Source: JACVRW01 sp963765135
GTDB taxonomy: Bacteria > Actinomycetota > Thermoleophilia > Solirubrobacterales > Thermoleophilaceae
Length of the DNA stretch: 64,000 bases
NCBI GenBank assembly: GCA_963765135.1
Contig: CAVXUX010000005.1
Coordinates: 1 to 64,000 of the forward strand
Direction: 5' to 3'
The position numbers and the translations under genes are program-made. How positions within the stretch are numbered: position 1 is the first letter of the stretch; each line of letters starts with the position of its first letter. Shown piece by piece: positions 31,043-39,220 of the stretch. The notes beneath the pieces were generated by a model. It did not search any database, had not been told where the DNA came from, and saw only the letters and a program-made list of their open reading frames with translations.

Positions 31043-32112
31043 CCGAGCGCCGCTTCGCCACCCGCGCGGTTCACGCCGGGCTCGAACCCGATCCCGCCTA
31101 CGGCTCGGTGATCCCGCCGATCCATCAGACCTCGACCTACGTCCAGCCCGCGCCCGGCGAGTTCGTCGAGGACTACGACTACGCCCGCTCCGCGAACCCC
31201 ACCCGCGCCGCGCTCGAGCGGGCGCTCGGGGAGCTCGAGGGTGGGCTCGGCTCGTGCTTCGCGAGCGGGATGGCCGCCACGCACGGGCTGCTGACCGCGC
31301 ACTGCAGCGCGGGCGACCACGTGATCCTGCCGCTCGACCTCTACGGCGGTACCTACCGGCTGGTCGACAAGGTGCTCAAGCGCTTCGGGGTGACCTACGA
31401 CATGGTCGACCAGACCGACCTCGCCGCGCTCGAGCGCGCCGTGCGCGACGACACCGCCCTGATCTGGGTGGAGACGCCGACCAACCCGCTGCTCAACGTC
31501 GTCGACATCGAGGCCGTCGTCGCCCGCTCGGGCCGCGCCCTCGTGGCGGTCGACAACACGTTTGCCACGCCCGCCGTGCAGCGCCCCCTGGAGCTGGGCG
31601 CAGACGCGGTGGTGCACTCGGCGACCAAGTACCTGGGCGGCCATTCGGACGTGGTCGGCGGCGCCGTGATCGTGCGCGATCCCGCGCTGCACGAGGGCGT
31701 GCGCTTCGTCCAGAACGCGGTCGGGGCAGTGCCCGGCCCACTCGACTGCTTCCTGGTGCACCGTGGCCTGCGCACCCTGCACCTGCGGGTGGCGGCCCAC
31801 ACGGAGAACGGCCGCGCCGTGAGCGAGTTCCTGCGCGGCGTGGACGAGGTCGAGGACGTGCGCTGGCCAGGCTTCGGCGGGATGGTCTCGTTCCGCCACC
31901 CGCACGCCACGCGCATCGCCGCGGCCACCGAGCTGTTCGCGCTGGCCGAGTCGCTCGGCGGCGTGGAGTCCCTGATCGAGGTCCCACAGGCGATGACCCA
32001 CCAGTCCGTCGAGGACTCGGCCGCTGCCGTGCCGGCCGACCTGGTGCGGCTCTCCTGCGGAGTCGAGGCGGCCGAGGACCTCGTAGAGGACCTGCGCCGA
32101 GCGCTCGCCTGA
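31039..32112 (+). CDS. metB: cystathionine gamma-lyase / gamma-synthase
   Basis: This 357-aa fold-type I PLP enzyme of the Cys/Met metabolism family has the PLP lysine K197 in SATKYLGGHSD, the substrate segment YARSANPTR and VDNTFATPAVQRPLELGAD. Sequence alone does not separate cystathionine gamma-synthase from gamma-lyase. Coupling to a cystathionine beta-synthase (GTGA overlap) favours gamma-lyase, turning cystathionine into cysteine. Intact. Confidence 0.9.
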   Translation: MTERRFATRAVHAGLEPDPAYGSVIPPIHQTSTYVQPAPGEFVEDYDYARSANPTRAALERALGELEGGLGSCFASGMAATHGLLTAHCSAGDHVILPLDLYGGTYRLVDKVLKRFGVTYDMVDQTDLAALERAVRDDTALIWVETPTNPLLNVVDIEAVVARSGRALVAVDNTFATPAVQRPLELGADAVVHSATKYLGGHSDVVGGAVIVRDPALHEGVRFVQNAVGAVPGPLDCFLVHRGLRTLHLRVAAHTENGRAVSEFLRGVDEVEDVRWPGFGGMVSFRHPHATRIAAATELFALAESLGGVESLIEVPQAMTHQSVEDSAAAVPADLVRLSCGVEAAEDLVEDLRRALA

Positions 32113-32150
32113 ACAAGTCTGTCTAGCCGAATATACGGCGCGCTGGCCGT

Positions 32151-33740
32151 GTGTCTTCAGCCTGTGGTGGGCAGGTCGAATACATGTGCATGTCGGCACA
32201 AGTCGTGGGCGCCGAGGCGCCCGACGGCGTACGCCTGGGGCGCTACCTGCCGCTCTCGATCGGGGTGACCGCCGTGGTGACGGCGGTGCCGCTGGTCATC
32301 GTCTCGCAGCTCGGGCCCGCCCGCAGCGCGCCGACGGTCGCGTTGCACGTGCTCGCCGCGGTCGCCCTGTCGGTCCTACTCGCCCGCGCGCTCGCCGCGC
32401 TCTGGACCCGCCACGAGCAGTCGAGCGACCTCGTCTTCGGAGACCTGCTGCTGTGGGGCTGGGCGCGCCGAGCGGTCGCCGAGCGCCGGCTCAACACCGC
32501 GACCCAGGCGATCGAGGCGCCCACGGGCCCCAGCGAGGACCGGGCCGCGCTGCTGGGGCGCATGAGCGCCCTGCTCGAGGCGCGCGACCCCTACACGCAC
32601 GGCCACAGCCGCCGGGTGGCGCGCCACGCCGAGCGGATCGCGGTCGAGATGGGGCTGTCGCGCGAGCAGGTGGCCAAGATCCGCGCGGCCGCGCTGGTGC
32701 ACGACATCGGCAAGATCAACGTGCCGCGCCCGATCCTGACAAAGCCCGGCAAGCTCACCGATTCGGAGTTCGCGGTGGTCAAGCGCCACCCCGGTGACGG
32801 CGCGGCGATGGTGGTGTCGCTCGGCGACGCCGACCTCACCGCGATCGTCCGCCATCACCACGAGCGCATGGACGGGACCGGTTACCCGGACGGCCTCGCC
32901 GGCGACGACATCCCGATCGGGGCCCGCGTGATCGCGGTGGCCGACACCTTCGACGCGATCACCTCGGCGCGCGCGTACCGCAAGCCGCGCACGCACAAGC
33001 AGGCGATCGAGATCCTCCAGCGAGAGGCGGGCACCCAGCTCGACGCGGTCGCCGTCGCGGCCTTCGTCAGCTACTACGCCGCGCGCCGGTCGGTTGAGCT
33101 CGCCAGCGTGCTGGCAGCGGCGCCGCAGCGCCTGCTGTCCGGCCTCGGCGGGGTCCAGTCGGGCGTCGCCGCGGGCGTCGCGCCGATCGCCCAGACCGCC
33201 TGCGGCGTCGGCGGCGTGGCGCTGATCGGCGCCTGCCTCGGCGGCTCCGCGCTGCCGGCGTCCACGACGACCAGCGCCCACCGCGACAGCGCGCACCGGC
33301 AGCTGGTCGCGCAGAACAACGGCGCCACCAGCCACTCCGGGCCTTCGGCCGAGCGCCGGCACGGCGCCGGGCGCTCGCACACGCGCGACACGAATCCGAC
33401 GACACCGCGCGGCTCGATCTCCGAGCCGACTCAGGGGTCGGCACCGCGGTCGTTCGAGACGCCGGAGAACGTCTCCCCCGACGGCGGCCAGCCGAACTCG
33501 GGCGGTGGCGGAGGCGGTGGCGGCAGCGGCGGTGGAGGCGGAACCGGCGGCGGCGGCGGCACGCTCCCGACCGTCCCCACGCTCCCGACGACGCCCGAGC
33601 TGCCCGCCGTTCCAGCCCTGCCCGACGTGCCGACCGTGCTGGAGCCCGTGACCGACGTTCTCCAGGGGCCGAAGCTCAAGGTGCCGCCGGTCAACCTGCC
33701 GCAGGTCAACCTGCCGCAGTCGGCCTGCCCTAGAGGCTGA
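32151..33740 (+). CDS. membrane HD-GYP domain protein with long Gly/Pro-rich tail
   Basis: Numbering from GTG 32151; ATG 32184, preceded by GGGCAGG, is an alternative start. Membrane spans at about 34-52 and 62-82 lead to an HD-GYP phosphodiesterase domain: HSRRVARHAERIA, HD at 184-185, and HHERMDGTGYP at 236-246 with the GYP triplet complete. HD-GYP enzymes degrade cyclic di-GMP. Another hydrophobic Gly/Ala-rich stretch follows near 345-385. The last 145 residues are disordered: Ser/Thr/Arg-rich, a run of about 30 glycines broken by S and T, then Pro-rich repeats (LPTVPTLP, VNLPQVNLPQ). The stop overlaps the convergent serA by 11 bp. The tail would lie outside the cell if the last hydrophobic stretch is a span. 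Confidence 0.87.
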   Translation: MSSACGGQVEYMCMSAQVVGAEAPDGVRLGRYLPLSIGVTAVVTAVPLVIVSQLGPARSAPTVALHVLAAVALSVLLARALAALWTRHEQSSDLVFGDLLLWGWARRAVAERRLNTATQAIEAPTGPSEDRAALLGRMSALLEARDPYTHGHSRRVARHAERIAVEMGLSREQVAKIRAAALVHDIGKINVPRPILTKPGKLTDSEFAVVKRHPGDGAAMVVSLGDADLTAIVRHHHERMDGTGYPDGLAGDDIPIGARVIAVADTFDAITSARAYRKPRTHKQAIEILQREAGTQLDAVAVAAFVSYYAARRSVELASVLAAAPQRLLSGLGGVQSGVAAGVAPIAQTACGVGGVALIGACLGGSALPASTTTSAHRDSAHRQLVAQNNGATSHSGPSAERRHGAGRSHTRDTNPTTPRGSISEPTQGSAPRSFETPENVSPDGGQPNSGGGGGGGGSGGGGGTGGGGGTLPTVPTLPTTPELPAVPALPDVPTVLEPVTDVLQGPKLKVPPVNLPQVNLPQSACPRG

Positions 33741-35325
33741 CGGTACGCCCGGCCTCGAAGCCGTCGCCGGACACGATCCGGTCGACGATCTCCTGCGGCA
33801 CCGGCGAGTCGGCGGTCACCAGCATCACCGCCCCGCCGTGCTCGTCCGAGTCGGGCCGGCGGCCGACCGCGGCCGAGACGATGTTGATGCCCGCCTCGCC
33901 CAGCATCGTGCCCACCCGCCCGAGCATTCCCGGGCGGTCCTCGTAGCGGAAGATCGCCAGGTGCTGCTCGAGCTGCACGTTGAAGCGCGAGCCCCACGCC
34001 TCGAGCAGGTGCGGATGGTGCTGGCTGCCCAGCGTCGTGCCGACCACCCGCGTGGCGGTGCCGCCGCTCCTGACGGTCACGCGGACGAGGTCGGTGAAGT
34101 CGCGCGCGGCCGAGCTGTTGGTCTGGGAGACGGCGATGCCGCGCTCCTCGGCGATCGAGGGCGCGTTGACGTCGTTGACCTCCTCCTCGGTATGTCCCGT
34201 AAGCGCTCCCTTGAGCGTCTGCACGGTCAGCAGGCGTGTGTCGCGCTCGGCGATGCGGCCGCGGTACTCCGTTTCGAGCGCGTCGACCGAGGTCCCCTCG
34301 GCGAGCGCCACGGCGATGCGCCCGAGGTTGGCGGCCAGCGGCAGGAACGGGCCCAGCGCCTCGAGGTCCTCGGCGGCGATCGCGGGCACGTTGACCGCGC
34401 TCGTGACCACGCCGCCGGTCAGCGCCGCGACGACCTGCTCGGCAGCCTGGTAGCCGGCCCGGTCGGTCGCCTCGGTGGTCGACGCGCCCAGGTGCGGGGT
34501 CACCACGACGTTGGGGTAGGAGAACAGCGGGTTCTCGGTCACGGGCTCCTCGCGGAACACGTCGAGCGCGGCGCCGGCGACCTTGCCGGAGTCGATCGCC
34601 TCGCGCAGGTCGTCCTCCACGAGCAGCTTGCCGCGCGCGACGTTGACGATGCGCACGCCGTCCTTCATCTTCGCGAAGGCCCCGGCGTCGAGCCAGTTCT
34701 CCGTCTCCGGCGTGACCGGCAGGTGGATCGTGATGAAGTCCGCCTGCGCGTAGAGCTGGTCCGAGCTGCTCGCGCGCTCCACGCCGAGCTCGCGGAAGCG
34801 CTCCTCGGCCACGTAGGCGTCGAAGGCGACCACGCGCATGCCGAACCCGAGCGCGCGCTGGGCGACCAGCTGGCCGATCCGCCCGAACCCGAGCACGCCG
34901 AGCGTCTTCTCGTACAGCTCGACCCCGCTGAAGCTGCTGCGGTCCCAGGCGCCACCGGTCAGCGAGCCGTGTGCCTGGGGCACCTTGCGCACCAGCGCGA
35001 GCAACATCGCGAGCGTGTGCTCGGCCGCCGTGATCACGTTCGACTGGGGCGCGTTGGCCACCACGACGCCGCGCTTGGTGGCGGCGTCGACGTCGACGTT
35101 GTCCACCCCCACCCCGGCACGGCCGACGGCCTTGAGGCGATCGGCCCGCTCGAGCAGCTCGGCGTTCAGCTGAGTGGCCGAGCGGATCAGGATCGCGTCG
35201 AACTCGCCGATGCGCCGCTCCAGCTCGCCGTCGTCCCAGTCGGCGCCCAGCTCCACGTCGAAGCCGGCGTCCCGCAGCAGCTGGACGCCGGAGTCGCCGA
35301 TCTTCTCCTTGACGAGGACCTTCAC
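33730..35325 (-). CDS. serA: D-3-phosphoglycerate dehydrogenase
   Basis: This 531-aa long-form enzyme starts serine synthesis by oxidising 3-phosphoglycerate. GFGRIGQLVAQRALGFGM is the NAD-binding motif. R, E and H of the D-2-hydroxyacid dehydrogenase triad are found in NVARGKLL, DVFREEPVTENPLF and PHLGAST. An intervening allosteric domain and a C-terminal ACT domain (FRYEDRPGMLGRVGTMLGEAGINI) give feedback control by serine. GTG follows the aminotransferase stop by 1 nt, placing it third in ilvC-aminotransferase-serA. Confidence 0.96.
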   Translation of the reverse strand: MKVLVKEKIGDSGVQLLRDAGFDVELGADWDDGELERRIGEFDAILIRSATQLNAELLERADRLKAVGRAGVGVDNVDVDAATKRGVVVANAPQSNVITAAEHTLAMLLALVRKVPQAHGSLTGGAWDRSSFSGVELYEKTLGVLGFGRIGQLVAQRALGFGMRVVAFDAYVAEERFRELGVERASSSDQLYAQADFITIHLPVTPETENWLDAGAFAKMKDGVRIVNVARGKLLVEDDLREAIDSGKVAGAALDVFREEPVTENPLFSYPNVVVTPHLGASTTEATDRAGYQAAEQVVAALTGGVVTSAVNVPAIAAEDLEALGPFLPLAANLGRIAVALAEGTSVDALETEYRGRIAERDTRLLTVQTLKGALTGHTEEEVNDVNAPSIAEERGIAVSQTNSSAARDFTDLVRVTVRSGGTATRVVGTTLGSQHHPHLLEAWGSRFNVQLEQHLAIFRYEDRPGMLGRVGTMLGEAGINIVSAAVGRRPDSDEHGGAVMLVTADSPVPQEIVDRIVSGDGFEAGRTVSL

Positions 35326-35326
35326 G

Positions 35327-36511
35327 TCAAGCCGGCGACGAAATCGGCACGCCCGCCTCGACGAAGACGCGCTGGGCGGCAGCGACGCCCGCGCCCAGCT
35401 CGAGCTCGTGGCCCAGCTCGCTGAGCGTCATCTCCAGCCCGGCCACGGTCACCAGGATGTCGAAGGCGCCGAAGTAGCCGCAGTGGGCGACGCGCGCGAT
35501 CTTGCCCTTCAGGTGCCCCTGCCCGCCCGCGATCGTGATGCCGAAGCGGTCGCGCATCAGCTTCGGGACGGCGGCGCCGTCGATCGCCTCGGGCAGTGTG
35601 ATCGCGGTGACCACGTTGGCGTTCTCGTCGGCCTCGCCGAGCGTGTCCAGTTCGAGCGCCCGCGCGGCCTCGCGAGTGGCACGGCCGAGCAGGCGATGGC
35701 GCTCGTAGACCGCGTCCAGCCCCTCCTGCTCGATCAGCCCGAGCGCCACGTCAAGGGCGCGGATCAGGCCGACCGCCGGCGTGAACGGGCTGTCCGGCGG
35801 ATCCTTGCGCTGGCCGCTCACGTAGCGCTCCCAGTCAAAGTAGAAGCGCCGGCCGGGCGCCGCCGCGGCGTGGGCGAGGGCGGCCTCGTTCGCGCTGGCG
35901 AAGCCGAGGCCGGGCGGCGCCATCAGCGCCTTCTGCGAACCCGACACGACCACGTCCACCCCCCACTCGTCCTGCGGCAGCGGCACGGCGCCGATCCCAG
36001 AGACGGCGTCGACGGCGATCAGGGCGCCGTGGCGGTGGGCGACCTCGGTCAGCTCGCGGATGTCGTTGACGACTCCGGTCGAGGTCTCGGACAGGGTGGT
36101 GAAGACGACATTGACGCCCTCGTGCTCGCCGAGCTTGCGGTCGAGCTCGGCCGGGTCGACCTTGCGCCCCCAGTCCGTGGCCCAGTGGATCGTGTCGGCG
36201 CCGTAGGCGTCGCAGAGCTTGGCCCAGCGCTCGCCGAAGTTGCCGCAGCTGGCCACCAGCGCCGGCTCCCCGTGGCGCGTCAGGTTGGCCACCGCCGACT
36301 CCATCGCGCCGGTGCCCGACGCGGCGAACACCTGGACCTCGTTGGCCGTCCCGAACACCATCTTGAGCCGCTCCAGCGCCCGGGCGTACACCTCCACGAA
36401 GGCGGGGGCGCGGTGGTAGAGCATCGGCTCGGCCATCACCTGCGACACGGCCGGCGGCAGGGGCGTCGGGCCTGCCGTCATCAGGTATTGCTTGAGATAG
36501 GGGTTGGCCAT
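35327..36511 (-). CDS. class V aminotransferase (serine-pyruvate/alanine-glyoxylate type; phosphoserine aminotransferase candidate)
   Basis: This 394-aa PLP enzyme has lysine K194 in SGSQKALMAPPG and the ASGTGAMESAVANL phosphate-binding segment near 64-77. The family includes alanine-glyoxylate and serine-pyruvate aminotransferases and the archaeal-type phosphoserine aminotransferases. It sits between ilvC (TGATG overlap) and serA (1-nt gap). No serC is visible in the window, so this gene is a good candidate to aminate the SerA product 3-phosphohydroxypyruvate. That role is inferred from position. Confidence 0.85.
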   Translation of the reverse strand: MANPYLKQYLMTAGPTPLPPAVSQVMAEPMLYHRAPAFVEVYARALERLKMVFGTANEVQVFAASGTGAMESAVANLTRHGEPALVASCGNFGERWAKLCDAYGADTIHWATDWGRKVDPAELDRKLGEHEGVNVVFTTLSETSTGVVNDIRELTEVAHRHGALIAVDAVSGIGAVPLPQDEWGVDVVVSGSQKALMAPPGLGFASANEAALAHAAAAPGRRFYFDWERYVSGQRKDPPDSPFTPAVGLIRALDVALGLIEQEGLDAVYERHRLLGRATREAARALELDTLGEADENANVVTAITLPEAIDGAAVPKLMRDRFGITIAGGQGHLKGKIARVAHCGYFGAFDILVTVAGLEMTLSELGHELELGAGVAAAQRVFVEAGVPISSPA

Positions 36512-37500
36512 CAGAACTCCTGGTCGATCCAGTCCATCATCGAGCGCAGCTCCTTGCCCTCGCGCTCGATCTGGTGGTCCTTCTGCTCCGCGCGCATGCG
36601 CTGGAAGTTCTCCTGCCCAGCCTTGTTCTCGGCGATCCACTCGCGGGCGAAGTCACCCGACTGGATCTCGCCGAGGATCTTCTTCATCGCCTCGCGGGTG
36701 GGGTCGCCGATCACGCGCTTGCCGCGCGTGAGGTCTCCGTACTCGGCGGTGTTCGAGATCGAGTAGCGCATTCCGGTGATGCCCTTCTCGTACATGAGGT
36801 CCACGATCAGCTTCAGCTCGTGCAGACACTCAAAGTACGCGAGCCGGGGGTCGTAACCGGCCTCGACGAGCGTCTCGTAACCCGCACGCACCAGCTCGGT
36901 GACCCCGCCGCAGAGCACGGCCTGCTCGCCGAACAGGTCGGTCTCGGTCTCGTCCTTGAAGCTGGTCTCGATCACGCCGGCGCGGGTGCAGCCGATGCCC
37001 TTGCCGTAGGCCAGCACGAGATCGCGGGCCGTGCCGCTGGCGTCGCGGTGCACCGCGATCAACCCGGGCACGCCGTTGCCCTCCACGAACTGGCGGCGCA
37101 CCAGGTGGCCGGGGCCCTTGGGCGCGACCATCCCCACGTCCACCTCCGGCCCGGGATCGATCTGGTCGTAGTGGATCGAGAACCCGTGCGCGAACATCAG
37201 CAGGTTGCCGGGGGCGATCCCGTCGCTGATCTCGGCCTCCCAGACCTCGGCCTGCTTCTCGTCGGGCAGCAGCACCATCACGACGTCGCCGTGGCTGGCG
37301 GCGTCGGCGACCGACTCCACCCGCAGCCCGTCGGCACGGGCCTTGTCCGCGGACGCGGAGCCGTCTCGCAGCCCTACAAGCACGTCCACGCCCGAGTCCT
37401 TGAGGTTCAGCGCGTGGGCGTGTCCCTGGGAGCCGTAGCCGAGGATGGCCACGGTCTTCCCGTCGAGCAACGTGAGGTCGGCGTCCTTGTCGTAGATCAT
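36511..37500 (-). CDS. ilvC: ketol-acid reductoisomerase (NADP+), class I
   Basis: This 329-aa short-form enzyme catalyses the second common step of valine, leucine and isoleucine synthesis. LGYGSQGHAHALNLKDSG binds NADPH, and VGLRDGSAS after beta-2 carries the NADPH-type specificity loop. APKGPGHLVRRQFVEG, DETETDLFGEQAVLCGG and EKGITGMRYSISNTAEYGDL carry the Mg ligands. The ATG at 37500 is chosen because the TATCTT box lies 9 nt upstream; the longer ORF crosses the divergent gene. First gene of its operon. Confidence 0.96.
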   Translation of the reverse strand: MIYDKDADLTLLDGKTVAILGYGSQGHAHALNLKDSGVDVLVGLRDGSASADKARADGLRVESVADAASHGDVVMVLLPDEKQAEVWEAEISDGIAPGNLLMFAHGFSIHYDQIDPGPEVDVGMVAPKGPGHLVRRQFVEGNGVPGLIAVHRDASGTARDLVLAYGKGIGCTRAGVIETSFKDETETDLFGEQAVLCGGVTELVRAGYETLVEAGYDPRLAYFECLHELKLIVDLMYEKGITGMRYSISNTAEYGDLTRGKRVIGDPTREAMKKILGEIQSGDFAREWIAENKAGQENFQRMRAEQKDHQIEREGKELRSMMDWIDQEF

Positions 37501-37509
37501 GGGCGGTGG

Positions 37510-37515
37510 AAGATA
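37510..37515 (-). promoter_or_regulatory. -10 box of ilvC
   Basis: TATCTT lies 9 nt before the ilvC ATG, with TTCGAC 16 nt further upstream as a possible -35. No Shine-Dalgarno lies between box and ATG. Confidence 0.5.
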
Positions 37516-37522
37516 CTCACCC

Positions 37523-37979
37523 GTGCGAGTTGTCGAACAACAGTCTCTGGTGGCTGCGCCGCCCGACGCGGTCTGGGCGCGCGTCTCCACGTTCGAGGGC
37601 ATCAACGACGAGCTGCGCCCGCTGATGCGGATGACGGCCCCGGCGCGGGTGCGCGCCCTCGATCCCTCGCAGGTCGTCCTCGGCGAGCGCATCTTCCGCT
37701 CCTGGGTGCTGCTGTTCGGCGTGATCCCGATCGACTACGACGACCTCACGCTGATCGCGTCTCGAGCCCGGGCGCGGCTTCCACGAGCGCTCCCGGATGC
37801 TCTCGATGCGCGTCTGGGAGCACGAGCGGACGCTCGAGCCGGCCGGCGACTCGGCTACCCGCGTGAGCGACCGGCTGTCGTTTGAGCCGCGCCTGCCGGG
37901 CTCGGGCCCGCTGCTCGAGCCCTTCATTCGGATGACGTTCCGCCACCGCCACCGGCGGCTACGCCGGCGGTTCGGCTAG
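37523..37979 (+). CDS. SRPBCC (START-like) family protein (one frameshift)
   Basis: The protein reads VVEQQSLVAAPPDAVWARVS, then LGERIFRSWVLLFGVIPIDYDDLTLI, and in a second frame MRVWEHERTLEPAGDSATRV, then SFEPRLPGSG. The APPDAVWARVSTFEGIN start is typical of the polyketide cyclase/START-like fold that binds hydrophobic ligands. One extra T near 37760 (GCGTCTCGAG for GCGCTCGAG) splits it; corrected length is 151 aa. It is divergent from ilvC and overlaps the convergent menE by 21 bp. Ligand unknown. Confidence 0.75.
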
Positions 37980-39203
37980 CCGGTCGCGCAGGAGCTTGCC
38001 GCCGGCGTTGCGCGGCAGGCGGTCGACCGCGTGGATCGCCTTCGGCACCTTGAACGGCTCCAGGCGCTCGCGACACCAGGCCCGCAGCTGGTCCTGCTCG
38101 GCCGGCTCGCGCAGCACGACGAAGGCGGTCACGGCCTCGCCCCACTCGGGGTCGGGAAGGCCCGCCACGCCGGCGTCGGCCACGGCCGGATGGCCGAGCA
38201 GCACCTGCTCGACCTCGAGCGGGGCCACGTTCTCGCCGCCGGTGACGATCAGCTCCTTGAGCCGGCCCAGCACGTGCAGGCGGCCGTCCTCGTCGAGCCT
38301 GCCCAGGTCGCCGGTGTGCAGCCAGCCGTCGCCGGCAACCGAGCCACTGGCCACCATCGGGCCGCGCACCAGGATCTCGCCGTCGGTGGCGATCTCGAGC
38401 TCCACGCCGCTCAGGGGGCGGCCCGGGCTGCCGGCCGCGATCTGCGAGCAGGTCTCGGTCATCCCGTAGACGGGCACCACCGGGATGTCCGCCTCCCGCG
38501 CCCAGTCGAGCAGCCCGGCCGGCGCCGGGCCGCCGCCGAGTGCGATCGCGCGCACCCCAGGCGTCTCGCGCAGCCCGGCGGTGCGCAGGCGGGCGAGCAT
38601 CGTCGGCACCAGCGAGGCGAGCGTCACCTCGCCCGCCTCGAGCGTCGCCCTCACGCGGTCGGCGTCGAAGCGCGGGTGCAGCACCACTGCGGTGCGGTTG
38701 ATGACGCTGCGGATCAGCACGTTCAGACCGCCGACGTGATGCAGCGGCAGCGGGCAGAGCCAGCGATCGTCGGGCTCCACGCCGAGCGCGCCGGCTGAGG
38801 CGATCGCGCTGGCGAGGTGGTTGGCGTAGGTCAGCTCGACCGCCTTCGGCGCTCCGGTGGTGCCGGAGGTGCGGATCACGGTGTGGACGGACTCGGGGTC
38901 GACGGCGGTACGGAGATCGGCGGCGCCCGGCTCGCCCGCCGCCGGCACGGGCGGGTCGGCGGGCGGTCCGGGCTCGAGTACCGCCCCCAGGCGCGGCAGC
39001 GCGTGCACCAGCTCGGCGAATGCGACCCCGGGCGGATGGGTCACGCTCACCCGGTCCCCCTCGCCCACTCCCGCGGCGGCCAGCTCACGCGCGCGGCGGT
39101 CGGCGCGCTCGTCCAGCTCGGCGTAGGTCAGCGCCCGCTCGTCGGCCACCAGGGCGACGTGGTCGGGGCGAGCCCGCGCGGCGGCGGTGAGCCAGTCCTC
39201 CAC
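37959..39203 (-). CDS. menE: o-succinylbenzoate--CoA ligase
   Basis: This 414-aa member of the acyl-adenylate synthetase family activates o-succinylbenzoate for ring closure by MenB. The ATP loop SGTTGAPK is at 113-120. LPLHHVGGLN, VYGMTETCSQI, GWLHTGDLGRLDEDGRL and the end NAGGKLLRDRL fit MenE, as does the short length compared with fatty acyl ligases. GTG at 39203 follows the metalloprotease stop by 17 nt. It lies next to the other men genes but on the minus strand. Intact. Confidence 0.93.
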   Translation of the reverse strand: MEDWLTAAARARPDHVALVADERALTYAELDERADRRARELAAAGVGEGDRVSVTHPPGVAFAELVHALPRLGAVLEPGPPADPPVPAAGEPGAADLRTAVDPESVHTVIRTSGTTGAPKAVELTYANHLASAIASAGALGVEPDDRWLCPLPLHHVGGLNVLIRSVINRTAVVLHPRFDADRVRATLEAGEVTLASLVPTMLARLRTAGLRETPGVRAIALGGGPAPAGLLDWAREADIPVVPVYGMTETCSQIAAGSPGRPLSGVELEIATDGEILVRGPMVASGSVAGDGWLHTGDLGRLDEDGRLHVLGRLKELIVTGGENVAPLEVEQVLLGHPAVADAGVAGLPDPEWGEAVTAFVVLREPAEQDQLRAWCRERLEPFKVPKAIHAVDRLPRNAGGKLLRDRLAEPPA

Positions 39204-39220
39204 GCGCGCAAGCGTACGTA

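Noticed and set aside
33480..33570. Tandem DNA repeat in the HD-GYP gene
   Set aside because: It is the codon-degenerate coding of a poly-Gly run, not an exact DNA repeat.
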